Shown piece by piece: positions 53,400-63,737 of a stretch of 64,000 bases of DNA. Position numbers and translations under genes: made by a program. The DNA is from Leptolyngbyaceae cyanobacterium clean351. GTDB taxonomy: Bacteria > Cyanobacteriota > Cyanobacteriia > DAIDHW01. Under the pieces are notes generated by a model. The model was not told the origin of the DNA, did no database searches, and was given only the letters and a program-made list of their open reading frames with translations. Position 1 is the first letter of the stretch. Each line of letters begins with the position of its first letter. The stretch lies in contig DAIDHW010000007.1 in NCBI GenBank assembly GCA_027451865.1, positions 18,928 to 82,927 of the forward strand, read 5' to 3'.

Positions 53400-53774
53400 T
53401 CAGTTGTACATGGCCAGACCCGAGCTCCCCTCGTTATTCCCCCAATTCTCCCGCTCCCGGATCCATTTGACTAGTTGCTCCTCCGGGGCATTTACCTGGT
53501 GATCGAACAGCACTGCCCGGTAACTTGAGCGGCATCGCACCACCACCGTAGTACCTAGATTGCTTTTGATAACTACAGTTTGAAATCCCCCGAGCTGGAA
53601 AGAAGTGCTGATTAGCAGGCGCAGCCCCAAACTTTGGAAGATCCCCTGGATCCAGGCATTTATTTCCTGGGGGGGCAAGGACTGAGAGCTTTCCTGGCGC
53701 TGAAAGAGGCCGTCGCCGTCAAAGGTGGCTAAGGCTTTGACTGAATAGCTGGGGTTGTCCACTGTTGTCAGCAT
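53400..53774 (-). CDS. Hypothetical protein
   Basis: 124 residues, ATG at 53774. A mixed alpha/beta pattern is visible (INAWIQGIFQSLGLRLLIST, FQTVVIKSNLGTTVVVRC) and a C-terminal helix EEQLVKWIRERENWG. No signal peptide, membrane helix or known motif. Composition and position between gmk and ksgA suggest a real cyanobacterial gene of unknown function. The divergent ksgA begins 123 bp away. Confidence 0.5.
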   Translation of the reverse strand: MLTTVDNPSYSVKALATFDGDGLFQRQESSQSLPPQEINAWIQGIFQSLGLRLLISTSFQLGGFQTVVIKSNLGTTVVVRCRSSYRAVLFDHQVNAPEEQLVKWIRERENWGNNEGSSGLAMYN

Positions 53775-53896
53775 CCCCTTATCCTCAAGAATATTGCCTT
53801 GCCTTCTATTGAACTAGAGTCTCCCCTCCTCACCCCACCGTGAGACTACGTAACCTCCGGTACGGTAGCATAGGGGTTTGTACAGACGGTTAGCCC

Positions 53897-54769
53897 ATGG
53901 AGATTCGGCCTCGCAAACGGTTTGCTCAATACTGGCTGCGCAGTCCCCAGGTGCTTGAGCGAATTGTTGCTTGCGCCCAGTTAGTACCCACGGACCGAGT
54001 CCTAGAGATCGGACCGGGCATGGGGGCCCTCACCCGCCCGCTCCTAGACCAGGGTTGTCCGGTGGTGGCAGTAGAAATCGACTCGGAACTTTGTCGGCAC
54101 CTGGTCCAACGTCTAGGGGAACGGGAAAACTTTCTTTTGCTCCAGGGAGATTTCCTCAAACTAGACTTGGCCAGTCTTCTAGTCCCCTTTCCGCGCTGGC
54201 AGCAGCCTAACAAGGTAGTTGCCAATATCCCGTACCACATCACCGCTCCCATCCTTGAAGTCCTCCTGGGTCGAGTTTCTCGTCCCCGGCCGGACCCCTT
54301 CGAATCGGTCACCCTCCTGGTGCAGCAGGAGGTGGCTGAGCGCCTCCGGGCCTGCCCGGGTTCCAAGGCCTACGGCGCCCTCTCGGTCAAGATCCAATAC
54401 CTAGCCACCGTCGAGGTGGTCCTGAAGGTCCCGGCCGCCGCCTTTCACCCCGTGCCCCAGGTGGATTCAGCGGTGATCACCCTCCATCCCCGCCCCCTCA
54501 CCCCCCCGGCTCAGGACTGCCGCTGGCTCGAGCAATTAATCCAAACTGGGTTTGCCCGCCGACGCAAGATGCTGCGCAACAATCTGAAGGGCTTGGTTGA
54601 TCCCGCAGAACTTGAGGCGTATTTCCACAGCTGCAGGATCAATAGCCAGTGCCGAGCTGAGGAGTTAAGCCTTAGGGAGTGGGTGGATTTGAGTAATGCC
54701 CTAACCCCTAGGGGGGAAATAGGGGCTCCCCTTGACGGCTGTAGACTAGGCTCTCCCACTGACCATTAA
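53897..54769 (+). CDS. ksgA: 16S rRNA (A1518/A1519) dimethyltransferase
   Basis: 290 residues. RKRFAQYWLRSPQVLERIV, VLEIGPGMGALTRPLL (SAM site), VAVEIDSELCRHL and the catalytic VVANIPYHITAPIL identify KsgA; in the N-terminus the usual QNFL reads QYWL. It dimethylates two adjacent adenines near the 3' end of 16S rRNA during small-subunit maturation. The last 62 bp overlap the end of the TolB-like gene on the other strand. Confidence 0.93.
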   Translation: MEIRPRKRFAQYWLRSPQVLERIVACAQLVPTDRVLEIGPGMGALTRPLLDQGCPVVAVEIDSELCRHLVQRLGERENFLLLQGDFLKLDLASLLVPFPRWQQPNKVVANIPYHITAPILEVLLGRVSRPRPDPFESVTLLVQQEVAERLRACPGSKAYGALSVKIQYLATVEVVLKVPAAAFHPVPQVDSAVITLHPRPLTPPAQDCRWLEQLIQTGFARRRKMLRNNLKGLVDPAELEAYFHSCRINSQCRAEELSLREWVDLSNALTPRGEIGAPLDGCRLGSPTDH

Positions 54770-55229
54770 TGCTGGCGGCAAAGGCTATCCGTTGACCATC
54801 GGCGCTAATGGTGGGACTGCGCACATCCGCCTTTAGTCCGGCAGTCAGGTTACGTAGTTGCCGCGTGGGCCGGTCGTATAGATAAATTCCCTGCTCGCCC
54901 TGCCGCCGACCACTAAAAACGATGGTTTGACCGTCGAGGGAGACGGCCGGGCTCGTAGCGCTCAGGTCCAGGGCGTTTAACCCCGGCAAGTCCTCTAGCC
55001 TTTGGCGGACCGCATCGTAGAGAAAGATTCTCTCGGTTCCCAGGCGGTCGGAAGCAAACACAATGTATCGACCGGCGATCCGCGGCCGACTCTCGCGGTA
55101 GGGGCTGTTGAGGGTGCGGCCGCCGGGGTCAAAGGGGAGGTTCAGGAGCCGGGCCGGTAGAGCACAGCCCCCCAGTGCCAGTCCGCCGACCAGGACCAGG
55201 AGTAGTAGAGCTAGCCTGAGGACCGGCAT
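54708..55229 (-). CDS. TolB-like beta-propeller lipoprotein
   Basis: ATG at 55229 gives 173 residues: a lipoprotein signal with lipobox LGGC (VLVGGLALGGC), then WD40/TolB-like PD40 repeats visible as SRPRIAGRYIVFASDRLGTERIFLYD (core IVFASDRLGTERIFL), SPAVSLDGQTIVFSGRRQGEQGIYLY and SPTISADGQRIAFAAS. Four blades at most, shorter than TolB. Likely outer-membrane or periplasmic, with an interaction role; no Pal/TolQRA genes are near. Tail-to-tail overlap with ksgA. Confidence 0.75.
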   Translation of the reverse strand: MPVLRLALLLLVLVGGLALGGCALPARLLNLPFDPGGRTLNSPYRESRPRIAGRYIVFASDRLGTERIFLYDAVRQRLEDLPGLNALDLSATSPAVSLDGQTIVFSGRRQGEQGIYLYDRPTRQLRNLTAGLKADVRSPTISADGQRIAFAASINGQWESLVYSRQGEPLFPP

Positions 55230-55342
55230 CAACCCCCTCCCGATCACCAGAGGTCCGGGGCAGGCATAGGGGCTAGGGGCGCCGGTTTTGGGGGCAGAAT
55301 CATTACGGGCTATAGTGAATCAGGGAGTTATGTTGCCCATCC

Positions 55343-55732
55343 ATGTTACATCTTGCCCAAGTCCAAGGCCAAACCGATGGGGAGGCTCGGAGCCTACGCC
55401 TCCTGGCTAAGCAGACTCCCGATGCCCTTTGGTCCTTGGTTACAGAGGCCCCCCCCGTTCCCTTACCACCCGAGCCCCCCCTTAACCCTGGGATGCTGGT
55501 GTTAGTCCAGGTGAGCGAGGCGGGAGAGGTGCAGCAGGTGCAGGATGCCTGTAGTTGGGTCCTAGGACTGCTGCAAACCCACCTGAGTCGCCCGGAGGCC
55601 CAACTAGTAGAGCAATGGCGGCGGGAGTTAACACTCCAGAGCCAAGAGTTAGCCCTGCAGCGCCTCGAGGTTGAGGCCCGGCGCGAGCAGATCCAGGCCC
55701 TCGAGGAGAGCCTGCGCCAGACCGGGGGCTAG
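55343..55732 (+). CDS. Hypothetical cyanobacterial protein with C-terminal coiled coil
   Basis: 129 residues. The N-terminal part ([20 protein letters not shown]) is followed by a proline segment and [19 protein letters not shown], then a heptad-like helix (about 85-125: [11 protein letters not shown] region). Resembles short cyanobacterial proteins of unknown function. The stop shares CTAG with the convergent argB stop. No motif gives a function. Confidence 0.6.
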   Translation: MLHLAQVQGQTDGEARSLRLLAKQTPDALWSLVTEAPPVPLPPEPPLNPGMLVLVQVSEAGEVQQVQDACSWVLGLLQTHLSRPEAQLVEQWRRELTLQSQELALQRLEVEARREQIQALEESLRQTGG

Positions 55733-56631
55733 GTGATAAACTCAGAGGCGATCAGCATTGTCCCAATCCCAGCATCCGTAAAGATCTCCAACAATAGGGC
55801 GTGGGGAATTCGTCCGTCGATAATATGGGCTGCCCGCACCCCTTGGGCTAGGGAGCGCACACAACAGTTGACCTTGGGAATCATACCCCCCGAGACTACC
55901 CCCGTCTCGATCAACTGGCGAGCCCGCTGGATGTCTAGTTGGGCAATTAGAGAACTAGGGTTGTGGAAGTCCTGCAAAATACCCGGGGTGTCCGTCAATA
56001 GGATCAGCTTCTCGGCTCCCAGGGCGGCCGCTAATTCCCCGGCTACGGTGTCGGCGTTGATATTGTAGACTTGGCCCTGCTCGTCGGCCGCCACACTGGA
56101 AACTACCGGGATGTAGCCCCCCTGGACTAGGGCCTCAAGGAGCTTGATGTCGACGCTGGTCACCTCCCCCACAAAGCCAATACCGCTTCTCCCCTCGGGC
56201 CGCGCCTTGAACAGCCTCCCATCTTTACCACACAATCCCACCCCGGCTCCCCCCGCTTGGTTGATGAGGGAGACGATTTCCTTATTCACCCGGCCCACCA
56301 GAACCATTTCTACCACCTCCATAGTGGCGCTGTCGGTGACCCGCAGACCATCTTTGAATTGGGGTTCGATCCCCAACTTATCCAGCCAGGTGTTAATCTC
56401 CGGACCTCCCCCATGGACGACCACCGGTCGCAGGCCGACGCAGGATAAAAATACTATATCCCGGATCACCTTCTCCTTAAGGTGATTGTCCTTCATCGCC
56501 GAGCCCCCGTACTTTACCACCACGGTCCGGCCGGTGAACTGCTGAATGTAGGGCAGGGCTTCACTGAGCACGCGGACCCGGGTGGCCTCGGCCTTGAGAA
56601 TGTATTCCCGGTCATTGGATGCTTCGAGCAT
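55729..56631 (-). CDS. argB: N-acetylglutamate kinase
   Basis: 300 residues. [55 protein letters not shown] and [29 protein letters not shown] are the phosphate, substrate and nucleotide binding segments. It performs the second step of arginine synthesis. The N-terminal helix ([18 protein letters not shown]) is the extension found in arginine-inhibited, PII-regulated hexameric enzymes, so control by PII is likely by analogy with Synechococcus. Confidence 0.95.
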   Translation of the reverse strand: MLEASNDREYILKAEATRVRVLSEALPYIQQFTGRTVVVKYGGSAMKDNHLKEKVIRDIVFLSCVGLRPVVVHGGGPEINTWLDKLGIEPQFKDGLRVTDSATMEVVEMVLVGRVNKEIVSLINQAGGAGVGLCGKDGRLFKARPEGRSGIGFVGEVTSVDIKLLEALVQGGYIPVVSSVAADEQGQVYNINADTVAGELAAALGAEKLILLTDTPGILQDFHNPSSLIAQLDIQRARQLIETGVVSGGMIPKVNCCVRSLAQGVRAAHIIDGRIPHALLLEIFTDAGIGTMLIASEFIT

Positions 56632-56692
56632 TTAATCGCGAGGTTTTAAGGAGTTAAAAGCAGTGTAGAAGAGGCTTGGGCCAGAAAACAAC

Positions 56693-56724
56693 CAAAAAAA
56701 AGCCAGGGTAGTGAAACCCTGACT
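56693..56724 (-). terminator. Rho-independent terminator behind psaD
   Basis: On the minus strand a stem CAGGGT / ACCCTG with a 6-base loop (56704-56721) is extended by flanking pairs and followed by eight T residues (56694-56701). It lies 27 bp after the psaD stop and is well placed to end its transcript. Confidence 0.8.
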
Positions 56725-56750
56725 CTGGTGATCAATCCCGGGATTTGTGC

Positions 56751-57173
56751 CTAGGCGTCGTGGGCCTTCTTGGTGCTGAACTTGAGGCTGGGAGGTTGGG
56801 GGTTGCTGCCGATGTTGCGGCTGACAGTGCCTACCGCTACCCGGCCGGCGTTGACCTTTTCGGGGAAGACCCCGTCGCTCGGGTGCAGGTACTGCACATC
56901 CCCATTGGGGAAAACCCGATAGATTTTGTAACTGGTGATCTTAAATTTAGTCCGCAGTTGGCTGCCGAGGGCAAGGCATTGCTCCTTGCGGGGCAGGTAG
57001 GCGATATTGTCGCCCTGGTTCATGGTTGCGGCACCACCGGTGGGCATTTCAAACACCTGTTCCTTGGTGCTGGTCCAGGTGATTGCGTACTTTTCCTCCA
57101 CTTCTGCCTTGCGCAGGAGGCCACCGGTGGAGCCGCCGAATTTCACAGGTTGTCCAGTCAGGGTGTCTGCCAT
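56751..57173 (-). CDS. psaD: Photosystem I subunit II (PsaD)
   Basis: 140 residues from ATG at 57173; the open frame starts earlier, but the protein begins [20 protein letters not shown] as in other cyanobacteria. [27 protein letters not shown] and [31 protein letters not shown] are conserved PsaD segments (cores [17 protein letters not shown] and [17 protein letters not shown]). PsaD is the stromal subunit that docks ferredoxin on photosystem I. It is monocistronic, with a strong terminator. Confidence 0.97.
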   Translation of the reverse strand: MADTLTGQPVKFGGSTGGLLRKAEVEEKYAITWTSTKEQVFEMPTGGAATMNQGDNIAYLPRKEQCLALGSQLRTKFKITSYKIYRVFPNGDVQYLHPSDGVFPEKVNAGRVAVGTVSRNIGSNPQPPSLKFSTKKAHDA

Positions 57174-57292
57174 GGGTGTTTCTCTCAAGGTTTTAGATCG
57201 TAAGCCTGCCAGCATCCTACCATCTCCAGGTTACCCCCCCCGGGCCCAGGTTAACAGTTTTTATCAATCCTGGGGGAGGTAACTAGAAACAT

Positions 57293-58507
57293 CTAGATTT
57301 TGCCGCGCATCATCATAGACATTTCATTGCGTTTGGGAGAAGCCGCGAGGGCCGTATCCTCATTCACGATCCCCGATTCGTAGAGTTCAAAGAGGCACTG
57401 GTTCATCGTACACATGCCGTCGAAGGTGCACTGGGGAATGATTGCCTCTATTTCATCTACCTCTCCACGCTTGATGTAGTCCCGAATGGCGTCGGTGTTG
57501 ATCATGATTTCGTGGACGGCCTTGCGCTTGCCATCGGTGGTCCGGACCAGGGATTGGGCTACTACTGCCACTAGGGATTCTGCCACCTGGACGCGCATCG
57601 GTTCCTGTTCATCGGGGTTGTAAAGGTTAAGGATCCGCTCAATGGTTTTGACGGCGCTGTTGGTGTGCAGGGTACCGAAGACTAGGTGGCCAGTCTGGGC
57701 CGCCTTGAGGGCGGTGTTGACCGTCTCCCGGTCGCGCATTTCCCCGATCAGAATCACATCTGGGTCCTCCCGTAGGGCGGCCTTGAGGGCGTTGTCAAAC
57801 TTGAGGGTGTGGATCCCCACCTCCCGCTGTTTGACTAGGGACTTGCGACTCTGGTGAACAAATTCCACCGGGTCTTCAATGGAGATAATATTTTTGGTCA
57901 TGGTGTTGTTGATGTAGTCCACCATGGCCGCCAGGGTAGTAGATTTCCCTGAACCCGTGGGGCCAGTGATTAAAATCAGGCCCTTTTGGTATTCGCACAG
58001 GTCCCGGAACACCGGCCGTAGGCCCAACTCATCAATGGTTAAAATCTTCAAAGGGATCAAACGCATTACCAGGGAAGGTCCCCTCAGGGCCATGAAGATG
58101 TTGATCCGCACCCGCGCTATCCCCTCGTACTGGGTGGCCCCGTCGTACTCTAGGGTTTGCTGGAAGGTGGCAACCTGGGCAGGGGTGAGGATCTCCTCTA
58201 GCCAGCCGTTAAAGGTAGCCTCATCAGTTTGGGGATAACGGGTGATGATGATTTCTCCCCGTTCCCGGAAGCGGGGAACTTCCCCGACCCCCAGGTGGAT
58301 ATCGGAGTAGCCCTTTTCAAAGGCCTCCCGTACCAGACCCTCGATGGTCAGGGAACCGGTGCGGGCCGGGGCTGTGGGCCGTTGGCTGATAAAGGTGCTG
58401 GCAGTAGAAGCCCCACCCGGGTTTGTCTCAATGGCGGTGGGACTAGGGGGGGAATTGACGGGAAAACTGGGCGGCGGGGGAAAGCGGCGGGGGGGTTGGT
58501 CTGGCAT
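57293..58507 (-). CDS. pilT: Twitching motility ATPase PilT
   Basis: 404 residues. A proline-rich N-terminus precedes EGLVREAFEKGYSDIHLGVG; the ATPase has Walker A LITGPTGSGKSTTLAAMVDYIN, ISIEDPVEFVHQ (Asp box), LREDPDVILIGEMRDRETVNTAL (Walker B), and GHLVFGTLHTNSA (His box). These are PilT features (AIRNLIRE-type tail replaced by IRDYIKRGEVDEIEAIIPQC). It drives retraction of type IV pili for twitching and DNA uptake. PilT and PilU are hard to tell apart by eye; the length favours PilT. Confidence 0.9.
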   Translation of the reverse strand: MPDQPPRRFPPPPSFPVNSPPSPTAIETNPGGASTASTFISQRPTAPARTGSLTIEGLVREAFEKGYSDIHLGVGEVPRFRERGEIIITRYPQTDEATFNGWLEEILTPAQVATFQQTLEYDGATQYEGIARVRINIFMALRGPSLVMRLIPLKILTIDELGLRPVFRDLCEYQKGLILITGPTGSGKSTTLAAMVDYINNTMTKNIISIEDPVEFVHQSRKSLVKQREVGIHTLKFDNALKAALREDPDVILIGEMRDRETVNTALKAAQTGHLVFGTLHTNSAVKTIERILNLYNPDEQEPMRVQVAESLVAVVAQSLVRTTDGKRKAVHEIMINTDAIRDYIKRGEVDEIEAIIPQCTFDGMCTMNQCLFELYESGIVNEDTALAASPKRNEMSMMMRGKI

Positions 58508-58708
58508 GACGGGGGCATGGGGAGGAGGACACCTTCAAGCTAGTGCAAAATGGTGACTGGTGGGGTCCTGGTTAATACTGAAAGTTTAGAGCGCATTCTA
58601 GGGGCCGGACCTAAATGTCAACAGAAGTTGCGGTTTTCTTTCCCCTCTCCCCTTCCGTAGTAGAATCATTTTCGTCCATTGGCCCCGCCCTTTTTAGGAG
58701 AATGATAT

Positions 58709-58828
58709 ATGGCTGGCTCCTACGCCGCTTCCTTTTTGCCCTGGATTTTGATTCCCACCGTCTGCTGGCTGCTGCCCGTAGTCACTATGGGTCTGTTGTT
58801 TCTGTACATTGAATCTCCGGCCGAATAG
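58709..58828 (+). CDS. psaI: Photosystem I subunit VIII (PsaI)
   Basis: 39 residues, too short for ordinary gene finding. ATG at 58709 with AGGAG 8 bases before. The translation begins [16 protein letters not shown] and goes on with [19 protein letters not shown], very like PsaI of other cyanobacteria, which is a single membrane helix holding PsaL in trimeric photosystem I. An alternative ATG at 58702 is in another frame. In many cyanobacteria psaI precedes psaL; here no psaL follows within the window. Confidence 0.9.
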   Translation: MAGSYAASFLPWILIPTVCWLLPVVTMGLLFLYIESPAE

Positions 58829-59120
58829 GCTCAGGCCTGGTCCCGATTGGCCCCTAGCCCCCGCCTCGGATCAGGTGGGGCTAGTTGGGTTTGCCCTTGT
58901 CGGTTTCTCAGGCGGCTACCGGGGGAGCTAATCTTCAGGTGCTGGTAATAGCTCCGGATCCCCTTTAATCTCAGGGTCGGTACTGACAGTGCTCTGCTGT
59001 CGACTGCGTTGCCATACCCAGCATCGCTAGTCCCCAGGTCAGAGGTGTTGTTACTACCTGTGGGATTACTTGGGATAAAAGCTGTATCCGGCTTTGGTTT
59101 ATAAGCCCCTGTTCTTTGCG
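58829..59120. other. Intergenic stretch between psaI and ruvB
   Basis: 292 bp. A minus-strand frame of 97 codons starts at a GTG overlapping the ruvB stop, but has no recognisable domain. Another minus-strand frame reads coding-like (LAMLGMATQSTAEHCQYR, then after one frame change EIKGDPELLPAPED). This may be a decayed small gene. Confidence 0.35.
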
Positions 59121-60218
59121 TCACTCGTCACGTATTTCACTTTTGTCTGGGATACCGCTGGTGGTGACCACACCAGGGCCCCCCTGGGAAGTAAACATAC
59201 CCAGGTGTTTCCGGGCTGCCTCCGTCGCCACCCGGCCGCGGCTAGTGCGCCCAAGGTAACCGATCTGCATCAGGTAGGGCTCGTAGACTTCCACAATGGT
59301 CTGGGCTTCCTCCCCCGTAGCGGCTGCTAGGGTTTCTAGGCCTACCGGTCCCCCCCTAAAGGTGGTGATAATCGTTTCTAGGAGCCGGCGGTCTGTCCAG
59401 TCTAACCCCAAGGGGTCTACCTGGAGCAGTTCTAGGGCAGCAGCAGCGACGGCGGCGGTGATTGGACCGGGGGCCTTGACGGCAGCGTAGTCCCGGACGC
59501 GCCGCAGCAGGCGGTTAGCAATGCGCGGTGTACCCCGGGAACGCCGGGCGATCTCCTGGGCACCGGCCTCATCAATGGGGGTGCAGAGCAGTTGGGCGGT
59601 GCGCTGGACAATGGTGGCTAGCTCCTGTACCTCGTAGAAGCGCAGGTGCTGAATCAGGCCGAACCGGTCCCGCAAAGGAGCGCTCAGGGAACCCATGCGG
59701 GTGGTTGCCCCAATTAGGGTAAAAGGGGGCAACTTCAGGCTGCGGGTGCGAGCTCCTTGGCCCTTACCGATGGTGATGTCGAGGCGAAAATCCTCTATGG
59801 CCGGGTAAAGGAGTTCCTCAGTTACCCGAGCTAGACGGTGGACCTCATCAATAAACAGCACGTCGCCGGGCTTAAGAGCGATTAATAATCCGACAATATC
59901 CCGGGGCTTTTCTAGGGCCGGGGCGCTGCTGATGTGGCACTTACCCCCCATCTCAGTGGCCAGGACTAAGGCCATGGTAGTTTTGCCTAGGCCAGGGGGG
60001 CCGTACAACAGCAGGTGCTCAAGGGGTTCTCGGCGGTGCTTAGCCGCCTCAATGGCGATGTGCAGGGTCTCCTTTAGGTCCCGTTGACCAATGTACTCCT
60101 GTAACCGGCGGGGCCTGAGCTCCTCCCGTTGCTCCTGGTCCTCAGGAGTAACCTGGGGGCGTACCAGAGGTTTGGCGTGAGAGGGCTGGCGGGGGGAGCG
60201 GGAGGATTCGATAGCCAA
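59121..60218 (-). CDS. ruvB: Holliday junction branch migration ATPase RuvB
   Basis: 365 residues from TTG at 60218; a longer frame up to 60305 would overlap the DUF2470 gene and adds a non-conserved leader. [21 protein letters not shown] is the N-terminal signature, [18 protein letters not shown] the Walker [26 protein letters not shown] the Walker [20 protein letters not shown] sensor and arginine finger, and [10 protein letters not shown] the C-terminal winged helix. It drives branch migration with RuvA. Confidence 0.93.
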   Translation of the reverse strand: MAIESSRSPRQPSHAKPLVRPQVTPEDQEQREELRPRRLQEYIGQRDLKETLHIAIEAAKHRREPLEHLLLYGPPGLGKTTMALVLATEMGGKCHISSAPALEKPRDIVGLLIALKPGDVLFIDEVHRLARVTEELLYPAIEDFRLDITIGKGQGARTRSLKLPPFTLIGATTRMGSLSAPLRDRFGLIQHLRFYEVQELATIVQRTAQLLCTPIDEAGAQEIARRSRGTPRIANRLLRRVRDYAAVKAPGPITAAVAAAALELLQVDPLGLDWTDRRLLETIITTFRGGPVGLETLAAATGEEAQTIVEVYEPYLMQIGYLGRTSRGRVATEAARKHLGMFTSQGGPGVVTTSGIPDKSEIRDE

Positions 60219-60222
60219 GGGA

Positions 60223-60507
60223 CTAGACCTGGGCGGCCCGAGCTTCCTTGGCCATGGCCACCAGGACTGTATGGGCTGCGGCGGCGTCGGCGAGGGGTTC
60301 AGCAAAGGGAATGCGGCACTCGGTAAGGGATTCCCCCACCTGGACCTGGAGATTCATGCCCTGGGCATCGATGGAGATCAACTGGGCACCCGTAGCAGCG
60401 GGCAGGGCACCGAAGACTTGGGCGTAGGCTAGCACAGCCCCCTGGTGGTCTTGGTTCATGTGGTCGCAGATCCGCTGGCTAACCGTAGGAGTGATCGCTT
60501 CAGACAT
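60223..60507 (-). CDS. DUF2470 protein
   Basis: 94 residues. [22 protein letters not shown] at the start with a HMNxDH motif, and a C-terminal strand-helix pattern ([26 protein letters not shown]) match DUF2470, a small domain found in haem-utilisation and plant tetrapyrrole-regulating (GluTRBP-like) proteins. A haem- or tetrapyrrole-binding role is possible. It is followed by ruvB after 4 bp. Confidence 0.78.
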   Translation of the reverse strand: MSEAITPTVSQRICDHMNQDHQGAVLAYAQVFGALPAATGAQLISIDAQGMNLQVQVGESLTECRIPFAEPLADAAAAHTVLVAMAKEARAAQV

Positions 60508-60687
60508 GATGGGAAGAGAGGTATTTGTTTAGTGATCTTAATCAATTGGAGTGGGATTTTCGTGCATTAATAACCCTAGGAGGCCTAGGGCATGACTAGG
60601 ATTAGGCCTGGGTCCCTCGACTTTTTCCTCACAGTCCCGGGAAGTAGTGCCCCCCCGGGCCAGCCTTTTTCGCTTAGATTTGAAGGT

Positions 60688-62539
<1,852 letters not shown>

Positions 62540-62557
62540 GAGGCAGCAAGGGCAGAT

Positions 62558-63223
62558 TTAGTGGAGGATGCCTGGGTTTATTAACCCCAGGGTGGCGCGG
62601 CCGAGGCCGTCTAGTATAAACTGAATGCCGATGGCTGCTAGGACCAGACCTAACAGGCGGGTGGCGATCTGGATCCCCATGGCGCCGAGAAACCGCTGGA
62701 TTAGGTCTGATAGCAACAGGGTGACCAGCACCGCTAGGGAAACTGTCCCCAAAACCAGAATCAAGGCTACCCGGGCAGTTGGGTCATGGACCTGGTTACT
62801 GTAGAGGATCACTGTGCTGATTGCCCCCGGACCGACGAAGAGGGGAATGCTCAAGGGGACGAGGATCTTGCCGTAGACAAACTCTGCCTCCTTGAGGGGA
62901 TTGGCGGCCACCTTGGCGGCTAGGTCTTGATGGTAACTGGCCTGGCCTCCCCTGACCATTGAGATGCCAGTTAACAACAGCAGGATGCCGCCAGAAATTT
63001 GGAAGGCACTGATGGTGATGCCAAAGAATTTCAGGATGTCGTTACCAATTAGCAGAAATATAACCAATAAGGCAAACACCGTAAAGGAGATAAATAAGGC
63101 CAGCCAGTTGCGCACTGGTCTGGTTTCTCCCGCCGTGTAACTGATAAATACTGGCAGGTTGCCGATGGGGTTAACGATGGAGAGCATGGCGGCGGCAAAG
63201 TTAGAAATCAGGGTTATATCCAT
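62558..63223 (-). CDS. MarC-family membrane protein
   Basis: 221 residues from ATG at 63223 (an upstream frame to 63334 is without coding character). Six hydrophobic helices; ISNFAAAMLSIVNPIGNLPVFISYT at the start, ISGGILLLLTGISMV and VPLSIPLFVGPGAISTVIL in the middle are the MarC/UPF0056 pattern. The family was once linked to antibiotic resistance, which was not confirmed; its transport substrate is unknown. Confidence 0.88.
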   Translation of the reverse strand: MDITLISNFAAAMLSIVNPIGNLPVFISYTAGETRPVRNWLALFISFTVFALLVIFLLIGNDILKFFGITISAFQISGGILLLLTGISMVRGGQASYHQDLAAKVAANPLKEAEFVYGKILVPLSIPLFVGPGAISTVILYSNQVHDPTARVALILVLGTVSLAVLVTLLLSDLIQRFLGAMGIQIATRLLGLVLAAIGIQFILDGLGRATLGLINPGILH

Positions 63224-63737
63224 GGGGGCTAAGTCGGTAGGTTTCCCAAGGGGGCGGTCACAATCATCCTCAGGTCGATGAATAGCAGCCTCTGAACAGT
63301 ATTTAGTGGTCTCGGGGAGGACGTCTAAATTCAAACCTGTATAATCCTTCTATGGTCTTTCCCGTTGACTGATTGACGGTCGGCAATGGAGCTGGTCTTA
63401 GATCGTTAACTCCACAGCTCCTGTAATGATATCCATCTTCCGCAGTGACCCTGGTTGGGTTTTCCGGTCATGTCCTGCCGTCTCCTCTTGGGGTTGTTTG
63501 CCTTGTAAGGCGCCTAGGCCAGGAAAGTAGTCATTCCCCAGGGCTGCCTGTGTACCAGAGCTAGCAAGCCACTTACCCCAGGGCAGGTCACTACAAGGTG
63601 ACTAGTTCCCTCCCCCAGCAAGTGACCCCTAGCCTTTGACCGAAACTTGTCAAGTTATTAACATACCCCCCGACTAGTATTGACCAGGTGAGAATTGGGT
63701 GATAGGCTCATGGGGCTTGTCCTTGCTCCTTAATGGT
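63224..63737. other. Intergenic region upstream of the exoprotein gene
   Basis: About 510 bp without a gene or tRNA that I can see. TTGACC at 63636-63641 and TAACAT at 63659-63664 are 17 bp apart and could be the promoter of the exoprotein gene (start 63738), giving a start site near 63671. Confidence 0.4.
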
